DNA of 64,000 nucleotides from Prosthecobacter sp. (GTDB lineage: Bacteria > Verrucomicrobiota > Verrucomicrobiia > Verrucomicrobiales > Verrucomicrobiaceae): positions 1-64,000 of the forward strand of contig NZ_JAQSEA010000279.1 in NCBI RefSeq assembly GCF_029946185.1, read 5' to 3'. Positions within the stretch are counted from its first letter, which is position 1. Each line of letters starts with the position of its first letter. A model generated the notes under the pieces. It did no database searches, had not been told where the DNA came from, and saw nothing but the letters and a program-made list of their open reading frames with translations. Position numbers and translations under genes: made by a program. This document shows, in pieces, positions 57,203-64,000 of the stretch.

Positions 57203-58447
57203 ATGAGGTTTTCTCTTTTCACCGCCGCAGTCTGTCTTGCCACATCACTCCACGCCGAAAAAGTCGGACCGTGGGATCTGGATGCCCTCAAAAACAACGT
57301 CCCCGCGATGAAGTGGGTGCGGCAAGATCAGCCGATTCATTCGCTGACCTATGTCGGCGAAAAGTATCTGGGCAAGGATACCGAGGTCTTCGCGTTTTAT
57401 GCCTCACCGATCACCCTGGGCGAGGCCAAGCCCGGCACCAAGTTCCCCGCAGTGGTGCTCATTCATGGCGGTGGCGGCACGGCGTTTGCGGACTGGGTGC
57501 ACCTATGGGCGAAGCGCGGCTATGCGGCCATCGCGATGGATTTGAGCGGCTCGCGTCCGCCTGATGCTGAGTTTGATCCCAAGACCGGCATGGCGATTGG
57601 CAACGGGCACCGCGGTGTACGCACGCGCCTGCCCAATGGCGGACCGATGCATGGGCATCCTGAGAAATTTGACTGCGTGCTCACGCCAGACACGAGCGAC
57701 GACTGGCCCTTTCATGCTGCTGCGAGCGTGATGCGTGCGCACTCTCTGCTGCGCAGCTTCCCTGAGGTAGATGCGGAGCACACCGCTGTTACTGGCATCA
57801 GCTGGGGCGGCTACACGACCTGCCTCGTCGCTTCGCTCGATGATCGCTTCAAAGCTGCCGTGCCCGTCTATGGCTGCGGTTTCCTGCATGAAGGCGAGTC
57901 GGTGCAAAAGCCCAGCATCGACAAGCTCGGCGAATTCAAGGCCAAGTGGGTAAAGGAATATGATCCCGGCAGCCTGCTGCCACGCTGCCATGTGCCCATC
58001 CTCTTCGTGAACGGTACCAATGACGTACACTACGTGCTCGACAGCTACATGAAGAGCTACAACGCCGTGCCGGGGGAGAAGTACCTCCGCATCCAGATCA
58101 AGATGCCGCACGGCCATCCGCCCGGGTGGGCACCGCAGGAGATTGGCTTGTTCATTGATTCCAAGTGTCGCGTTGGGAAGCCACTGCCGGTTCCTGGCAA
58201 GCCGGTGATCGAAGGCGACCAAGTCAAAGTCGCGTGTGAATCGGTGACGGCACTCAAGAAGGCCGAACTCAACTATACCACCGACACCGGCCTGCGCTCC
58301 AAGCGCGAATGGAAATCCGTCCCTGCCAAGATCGAAGGCCACACCATCACCGCACCCAAGCCTCCTGCCGAGGCGAACACGTGGTTCATCACCGTCAGCG
58401 ATGAACGCGGCGCGATGGTGAGCACTGTGGTGGAGTTTGCGAAGTGA
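57203..58447 (+). CDS. Secreted alpha/beta hydrolase (acetylxylan esterase / prolyl oligopeptidase-like)
   Basis: Signal peptide; VVLIHGGGGTAFADWVHLWAKRGYAAIAMDLSG; TGISWGGYTTCLVASLDDRFKAAVPVYGC. Confidence 0.9.
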   Translation: MRFSLFTAAVCLATSLHAEKVGPWDLDALKNNVPAMKWVRQDQPIHSLTYVGEKYLGKDTEVFAFYASPITLGEAKPGTKFPAVVLIHGGGGTAFADWVHLWAKRGYAAIAMDLSGSRPPDAEFDPKTGMAIGNGHRGVRTRLPNGGPMHGHPEKFDCVLTPDTSDDWPFHAAASVMRAHSLLRSFPEVDAEHTAVTGISWGGYTTCLVASLDDRFKAAVPVYGCGFLHEGESVQKPSIDKLGEFKAKWVKEYDPGSLLPRCHVPILFVNGTNDVHYVLDSYMKSYNAVPGEKYLRIQIKMPHGHPPGWAPQEIGLFIDSKCRVGKPLPVPGKPVIEGDQVKVACESVTALKKAELNYTTDTGLRSKREWKSVPAKIEGHTITAPKPPAEANTWFITVSDERGAMVSTVVEFAK

Positions 58448-58472
58448 TGGGCAAACCAAGCCTTTCTCGTCC

Positions 58473-59030
58473 ATGAAATATCCGACGGCAGAAGAGATCG
58501 CTGAAATGAAGGTGTGCGGCTATGAAGCCGAAACGATCAGGCTGGCGGGGCAGCAGATGGAACGTGGCAAGGAGGCGATGAAACTATGTGGGATCATCGA
58601 AACGGCTTTTCACGACGTGAAGCTTGGCACAGGTATTGGCCTGCATGAAGCCTTAGGTTTGGATGATTATGCCAATGCGGCGACCTGCGCTGCCTATCGA
58701 GAAAAGGATGAAAAGGAGGACTGGAGGCGCATTGCCGCCGAAGAACTCAATGGCTGTCATAGCAGTTTGAGCTTTTTCGATGCGGAAGGGATGCGGTTTC
58801 ATCTGCCAGCCTTTCTCATTCTGGAATTGCAGGGCTTTGGCATGGGCATCACCTTTCATCTGGCCCACGCCATCGTCGTCGATCAAACCAAATTCAGTCT
58901 GCTGTCGCCTGAGCAGCGGCTGAGTGTGAGGATGTTCCTGCTTTTTCTTCTGCGCGACCCTGGCGAGTCATTCGATCACCCTCACATTCAACATGCTCTC
59001 GATTTTTACTGGGTCTGTCCGCCCTCATAA
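58473..59030 (+). CDS. Hypothetical protein
   Basis: Open frame MKYPTAEEIAEMKVCGYEAETIRLAGQQMERGKEAMKLCGIIETAFHDVKLGTGIGLHEALGLDDYA.... No family recognised. ORF track start is 58437. Confidence 0.65.
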   Translation: MKYPTAEEIAEMKVCGYEAETIRLAGQQMERGKEAMKLCGIIETAFHDVKLGTGIGLHEALGLDDYANAATCAAYREKDEKEDWRRIAAEELNGCHSSLSFFDAEGMRFHLPAFLILELQGFGMGITFHLAHAIVVDQTKFSLLSPEQRLSVRMFLLFLLRDPGESFDHPHIQHALDFYWVCPPS

Positions 59031-59081
59031 AATCGAAATTCAGTGATGGGTACGGCCCATCACCGACGTTGCAACGGGCTG

Positions 59082-61439
59082 ATGAAAAGGAACATTTCTC
59101 GACGCACTGGCATTAAGTTGATGACAGCAGGAACGCTCATGGGCTTCGGTGCCCGTGAAACAGCCGAAGCCGCAACGAAACAAGCGACGCCCCCAACCGA
59201 CGGCTGGGCCAGGACGCATGACCGGGTGTTTTTGGGCGGGGAGTATTGGGCGAACCCGATGGAAGACTGGCGCGTGAGTGAAGGCGGTGCGGAGTGCCTG
59301 AACATGGGCGGCGGCCGCAGCGTGCATTCGCTGACACATCAACTGACGCAAAGCGGTGGGTTCACCATGAGCGTGACCCTGACACGACTGGAAATCGGCA
59401 AGTCCGACGGCGGCGCGGGCTTCCGCATCGGCATTCGCAGCGAGATCAACGAGCACCGCAGCAACTGCTTCGTGCAGAAGGGCATCCACGCGGGATGGCA
59501 GGGCGATCAACTTGTGCTGGGGCCAAAAACTGCGCCGCTCAAAGAGGGCAGCGTTTTGAAGCAGGTGCGTCTGACGCTCCAAGGGGCGACTGAGACCGAC
59601 AAGAGTCTTTTGGTGCTCACAGCATACGACGTGGACTCGGGAGCCAAATTGGGGACAGTCATGCATCCATTCAGTGCGGATGAGATTCTCGGCAATGTCT
59701 CCATCGCCAACAACTTCGCCGCCGGTGCTGCGGGAGGAGCGAAGAAGAACCAGAACAAAGCCAAAACGGGCGCTGGAGGCGCAGGACGCTACCGTTTCCA
59801 AAACTGGGCCATGGATGGCAATGCATTCACGGTGACGCCGGGCAACCGGTTCGGCCCGCTGCTGTGGTCGATGTACTCGTTGAGCGATTCGCGCATAGAC
59901 GATGGCTTTGTGATGAAACTCAGCGCACTGACCGGACCGATGGGGGCGAAGGACAGCCAGGTGGTCGAGTTGCAGATGCAGCAGAAAGGCGCGTGGAAAT
60001 CGCTCGGTGAGGCGAAGCTGGACCCGGATGCGTGGGTGGCGACGTTCCGTATCCCCAAGTGGAATGCAAAGCAGGCCACACCCTACAAGCTGGTGTATCG
60101 TGAGAAGCACACGGACGGCAGCGAGACGCCGCATGAGTGGACCGGCACCATCAAAGCAAACCCTGAGGGCCGCCCGCTGCGCATGGCGGCGCTGACCTGC
60201 CAGAATGATTACGGCTTCCCTTATGCGCCTGTGGCAGAGAATGTGCTGAAACTGGATCCTGATCTCGTCTTCTTCTCCGGTGACCAAATCTATGAAAACC
60301 ACGGCGGCTTTGGCATCATCCGTGAGCCTGCGGGGCCCGCGATCCTGAACTACCTGCGCAAATTCTACCAGCACGGCTGGGCCTTCCGCGAAGTGATGCG
60401 CAATGCGCCCACGCTGTGCCTGCCAGATGATCACGATGTCTTCCAGGGCAACATCTGGGGAGAGGGCGGCAAGAAGATGGAGGTGGGCGATACGGGTGCA
60501 TCCTCCAAGGGCGGCTACATCGAACCCGCGAAGATGGTCAACGTAGTACACCGGACCAACGTGGCGCATCATCCCGATGCGTATGATTCCAAGCCGGTGC
60601 TGCAGGACATCAGCGTGTACTATGGAGACATGGTGTACGGCGGCGTCAGCTTTGCGATTGTTGCCGACCGCCAGTGGAAGAGCGGACCGGAGCATGTGGA
60701 CACGGGCGGTGGCCGCGCCGACCATGTGCCCGAGGCGAATTTTGACACCTCAAAGCTCGACAAGCCGGGCCTCGTGCTGCTGGGAGAGCGGCAGGAGGAG
60801 TTTCTCAAAAAGTGGGCGCAGGACTGGCGCGGGCACACGCTGAAGGCGGTTCTGAGCCAGACGGTGTTTGCCAATGTGGCGACGCACCACGGCGCCTATG
60901 ATGGCTACTTGAAAGCGGATCTCGATTCCGGCAGCTGGCCGCAAACGCCGCGCAATCGCGCGGTGGAAATCATGCGCCCTTCCATGGCGCTGCACATCAA
61001 TGGCGACCAGCATATCACTACGTTGACGCAGTACGGCGTGGACAAGCAGCGCGATGGCAACTGGTCCTTCTGCACGCCCGCCATCTCTGCCGGTTATCCC
61101 CGCTGGTGGCGGCCAGATGAGCTCAAGATGCCGCATGAAAACCGGCCCAAGCATGGGCAGGCCAACACGGGCGAATACATCGATGGCTTTGGCAACAAGG
61201 CCTACGTCTATGCCGTGGGCAATCCCGAGGTCGGCCAGGCGGCGAACCGCTACGACAAGGCGCACGAGAAAGGCAGCGGCTTCGGCTTCATCACCTTCGA
61301 CACGGTAAAGAAGACCTACTTCATCGAGTCCTTCCGCTTCCTCATCGACGTGAAAGACGGCAAGCCCACGAATCAATTTCCCGGCTGGCCCGTGACGCTC
61401 CAGCAGAAGGAGAATCGCGGTGAGAACCTGATCGCCTGA
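59082..61439 (+). CDS. PhoD-like phosphodiesterase/alkaline phosphatase family, exported via twin-arginine-like signal
   Basis: [89 protein letters not shown] track start is 59043. Confidence 0.88.
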   Translation: MKRNISRRTGIKLMTAGTLMGFGARETAEAATKQATPPTDGWARTHDRVFLGGEYWANPMEDWRVSEGGAECLNMGGGRSVHSLTHQLTQSGGFTMSVTLTRLEIGKSDGGAGFRIGIRSEINEHRSNCFVQKGIHAGWQGDQLVLGPKTAPLKEGSVLKQVRLTLQGATETDKSLLVLTAYDVDSGAKLGTVMHPFSADEILGNVSIANNFAAGAAGGAKKNQNKAKTGAGGAGRYRFQNWAMDGNAFTVTPGNRFGPLLWSMYSLSDSRIDDGFVMKLSALTGPMGAKDSQVVELQMQQKGAWKSLGEAKLDPDAWVATFRIPKWNAKQATPYKLVYREKHTDGSETPHEWTGTIKANPEGRPLRMAALTCQNDYGFPYAPVAENVLKLDPDLVFFSGDQIYENHGGFGIIREPAGPAILNYLRKFYQHGWAFREVMRNAPTLCLPDDHDVFQGNIWGEGGKKMEVGDTGASSKGGYIEPAKMVNVVHRTNVAHHPDAYDSKPVLQDISVYYGDMVYGGVSFAIVADRQWKSGPEHVDTGGGRADHVPEANFDTSKLDKPGLVLLGERQEEFLKKWAQDWRGHTLKAVLSQTVFANVATHHGAYDGYLKADLDSGSWPQTPRNRAVEIMRPSMALHINGDQHITTLTQYGVDKQRDGNWSFCTPAISAGYPRWWRPDELKMPHENRPKHGQANTGEYIDGFGNKAYVYAVGNPEVGQAANRYDKAHEKGSGFGFITFDTVKKTYFIESFRFLIDVKDGKPTNQFPGWPVTLQQKENRGENLIA

Positions 61440-61450
61440 GGAAGATGGGG

Positions 61451-61468
61451 GCGGGCAGTCCTGCCCGC
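61451..61468. terminator. Hairpin gcgggcag-tc-ctgcccgc just downstream of the PhoD-like gene; terminator or REP-like
   Basis: 8-bp perfect inverted repeat, same GCGGGCA core as 34983-35000. Confidence 0.4.
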
Positions 61469-61578
61469 GAACGAGGCGCTCTTTACGGGCGGAAGTGTCC
61501 GTGCTGCTGCTGGTCTGCTTGCAGAACCAGAGCGCCATGAGTACAAGCTCCTGTTTTAACTCGTAGAAATGAACCACC

Positions 61579-63321
61579 ATGAAATTTCTTTCCCCCCTGC
61601 TGCTCCTCAGCGCTGCCACCGCCTTCGCCGCTGACTCACCCAAGCTGCATCCCAAGGCGGCAGCTCTTCCGTTCACGCATCAAGGGCCGTTTGTCACGGC
61701 TGCTGATGGCGGCGTGCTGTGCATCGATGCGAAGAACGTGCTGCGCACTGTTGATGAAGGGCGCACGTGGAGCAGCGCAGCGTTGTTTGCAGAGCCTGCC
61801 AAGTTTTCCGTCAGCAGCGAACGCGCGGTGCTGCGCACCCGCGAAGGAGTCATCATCTCTGCATGGATGAACAGCGCGGAAAGAAAGGAGCCCAAAGGCT
61901 GGCACTGGGGTGAACCGGGCGTGGACTGGAAGGCCTTTGTGCTGCCGACCTACTCCTGCCGCAGCACGGACGATGGCAAAACCTGGGAACCACCAGTGAA
62001 GCTCAGCACCCCATGGTGCGGCTGCATTCATTCCATGATCCAGATGAAGTCAGGCCGCATCGTCCTCGTGGGTCAGGAAATCATCCCGCAGTGGCGGCAT
62101 GCCACGGTCATGTGGGTTTCGGATGATCTCGGCAAAAGCTGGCAGCGTGGCGATGTCTTAGATTACGGCGTGGGGACGCATGACCATGCGGGCTCGCTGG
62201 AGGGCACGGTCATCGAGCGCAAAGATGGCTCGCTGTATCTGCTGCTGCGCACGGAGTCGGGCTTTCTGTGGGAGGCGACTTCGCGCGATGGCTTGAAATG
62301 GACAGGCTTGCAGACCACGAAGATCGCCTCAGTCACCTGCTGCCCGCAGCTTGCTCGGTTGAGCGACGGCCGCATCGCGCTGCTCTGGAATGCGCCACCG
62401 CGCCATGATCCGAAGAACAGTTCCAGCCGGGTGGAGCTGTCGCTCGCCTTTTCGGACGATGAAACCGCCACGTGGTCAAAGCCGGTCATCGTGGCGGCGA
62501 ATTACGCGACGGGTAGCCGGGTGTCCTATCCCTACCTTTATGAGCGTAAGCCAGGCGAACTGTGGATCACCACGATGCAGGGCGGTCTGCGGATGAAGGT
62601 CCACACCGCCGACCTCGGTGCCGGTGAAATTCCGGTCTTTGTCCCGCCGCCCAAGGCAGAGCCGAAGCCCGGCAGCATCATCATGTTTGGCGACTCCACC
62701 ACCGCACCACGCGGCAGTCTCAAAGTGTATGCCACACGGGTGGAGACGACCCTGCAAGGCGTGGGCTCCACGCTCGGGGTTATCAATGCAGGCATCGGCG
62801 GCAACACCACGCGGGACGGGCTCAAACGTTTGCAGAATGATGTGCTCAAGTACAAGCCACGGGTAGTGGTCATGCAGTTCGGCATCAATGACTCCGCCGT
62901 GGATGTCTGGAAGAACCCACCCGCCACTGCACCACGAGTACCGCTGGCCGAATACCTTGCTAACATCCGCTGCATGGTCACCGCTGCCCAAGATGTGCAG
63001 GCCAAGGTCATCCTCATGACGACAAATCCGTTGCGCTGGACCCCGAAGCTCAAGGATGTGTATGGCAAACCACCCTACGATCCGGCTGCCGAAGACGGTT
63101 TCGACTCCGCCACCCTCGCGGGCTACAACGAAGCCCTGCGCAAACTCGCTGCGGAACTGAAAGTCCCCCTGGTGGATGTCCGCGCGGCCTACCCGGACTT
63201 TGCCGCGAAGCATCAGACCACCATCGAAGGGATGCTGCTGGACGGCATGCACCCGAACGACCTCGGTCAGGAGCTCGTTGCGGAGCTGCTGGTGCCTGCG
63301 ATCCGCGCGACGCTGAGGTGA
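61579..63321 (+). CDS. Secreted sialidase-like (BNR) domain fused to a C-terminal SGNH/GDSL hydrolase domain
   Basis: Signal peptide; STDDGKTWEPPVKL, VSDDLGKSWQRGD (Asp-box-like); GSIIMFGDSTTAPRGSLKVYATRVETTL...GIGGNTTRDGLKRLQND...MQFGINDSA...DGMHPNDLGQE. Confidence 0.93.
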   Translation: MKFLSPLLLLSAATAFAADSPKLHPKAAALPFTHQGPFVTAADGGVLCIDAKNVLRTVDEGRTWSSAALFAEPAKFSVSSERAVLRTREGVIISAWMNSAERKEPKGWHWGEPGVDWKAFVLPTYSCRSTDDGKTWEPPVKLSTPWCGCIHSMIQMKSGRIVLVGQEIIPQWRHATVMWVSDDLGKSWQRGDVLDYGVGTHDHAGSLEGTVIERKDGSLYLLLRTESGFLWEATSRDGLKWTGLQTTKIASVTCCPQLARLSDGRIALLWNAPPRHDPKNSSSRVELSLAFSDDETATWSKPVIVAANYATGSRVSYPYLYERKPGELWITTMQGGLRMKVHTADLGAGEIPVFVPPPKAEPKPGSIIMFGDSTTAPRGSLKVYATRVETTLQGVGSTLGVINAGIGGNTTRDGLKRLQNDVLKYKPRVVVMQFGINDSAVDVWKNPPATAPRVPLAEYLANIRCMVTAAQDVQAKVILMTTNPLRWTPKLKDVYGKPPYDPAAEDGFDSATLAGYNEALRKLAAELKVPLVDVRAAYPDFAAKHQTTIEGMLLDGMHPNDLGQELVAELLVPAIRATLR

Positions 63322-63409
63322 GCGAAATCTGCCTGCCCGCCTAAAATTTCCGCTTGTATATTTAACCATTTGGTTAATTAATTGCGCCACACTCTCCATT
63401 CATCACCTC

Positions 63410-63874
63410 ATGACCACCACCGAAAACGACACCCTGGAACTCACGCGCCTGTTCAAAGCCCCGCGCGAGCGCGTGTTTGCCGCCTTCACCACTCCCGAGT
63501 CCATGAATCAATGGTTTGGCTGCGGCAGCAAAGTCACCACCTGCACCACGGACTTCCGCATCGGCGGCAGCTACCGCCTCGAAACTCGAAATCCAGAGAG
63601 CGGCGAGACCTTCATCGTCACGGGGGCCTATCGTGAGATCTCGCCACCGGCCAAGATCTCCTTCACCTGGACGTATGAAGGCGATGCAGACTGGGCGGAC
63701 TGCGAATCCGTCGTGACCATACAGCTTAAGGCCCTCGGCGATCAAACCGAGCTGAGCCTCACCCACACCGGCTTCCCATCCGCCGCAAGCAAAGGCAACC
63801 ACAGCACCGGCTGGAACGAGTGCATGGACAAAATAGACGCCCTGCTCATGAGCCAGCCTACGGCCGCGCGCTGA
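63410..63874 (+). CDS. SRPBCC/AHSA1-domain protein
   Basis: TRLFKAPRERVFAAFTTPESMNQWFGCGSKVTTCTTDFRIGGSYRLE...AYREISPPAKISFTWTYEGD...LTHTGFPS...GWNECMDKI. Confidence 0.92.
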   Translation: MTTTENDTLELTRLFKAPRERVFAAFTTPESMNQWFGCGSKVTTCTTDFRIGGSYRLETRNPESGETFIVTGAYREISPPAKISFTWTYEGDADWADCESVVTIQLKALGDQTELSLTHTGFPSAASKGNHSTGWNECMDKIDALLMSQPTAAR

Positions 63875-64000
63875 GAGGGCGCCTTGTGCGAAGAGACTGC
63901 GGAGAAGCGGATACCCTAGGGGTCCGCTTCTCTTGTTTTCAGTGCGCCAGATGTGGAAGCAGCGCACCTTGGATTTGCGTTGCGGCGTGGTCGCGTTTAG

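Noticed and set aside
1-64000. tRNA, rRNA, prophage or complete transposase genes
   Set aside because: None recognised while reading intergenic regions and translations. A dedicated tRNAscan/Infernal/ISfinder run would be needed to exclude small RNAs.

Overview
The window looks like a Verrucomicrobia/PVC-type chromosome. The evidence is the PVC-style heme/cytochrome c dehydrogenases, DUF1501 proteins, a Rhodopirellula/Verrucomicrobium-type sigma factor with a FecR partner, and many sulfatases. Main blocks in order: (i) the 3' part of a NodT/OprM-type efflux lipoprotein gene, two DUF1501 genes, and an 84%-identical relic of the efflux gene 3' end followed by a 205-bp tandem palindromic repeat; (ii) a LysR / dabB-dabA / beta-carbonic anhydrase inorganic-carbon uptake locus; (iii) a 313-bp MITE-like element with 18-bp perfect TIRs and 11-bp flanking direct repeats; (iv) an AraC / lsrF-like aldolase / dhaL locus; (v) a zone with four toxin-antitoxin modules, a sigma/FecR-LamG pair, and a rSAM_link_UDG / SAM_7_link / DUF2256 operon; (vi) large modular secreted oxidoreductases; (vii) seven Cys-type sulfatases, a cytochrome P450, a permuted-looking acyl-carrier-like protein and other secreted hydrolases; (viii) a compact NO/nitrite cluster (nnrS, a FGE-SCO1 fusion, nirK with C-terminal heme c, and two truncated hemoglobins including a YHS-globin fusion) with an NsrR-like palindrome in its divergent intergenic region; (ix) esterase, PhoD-like, sialidase-SGNH and SRPBCC genes. 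Family calls come from reading motifs in the translations. No database search was run.
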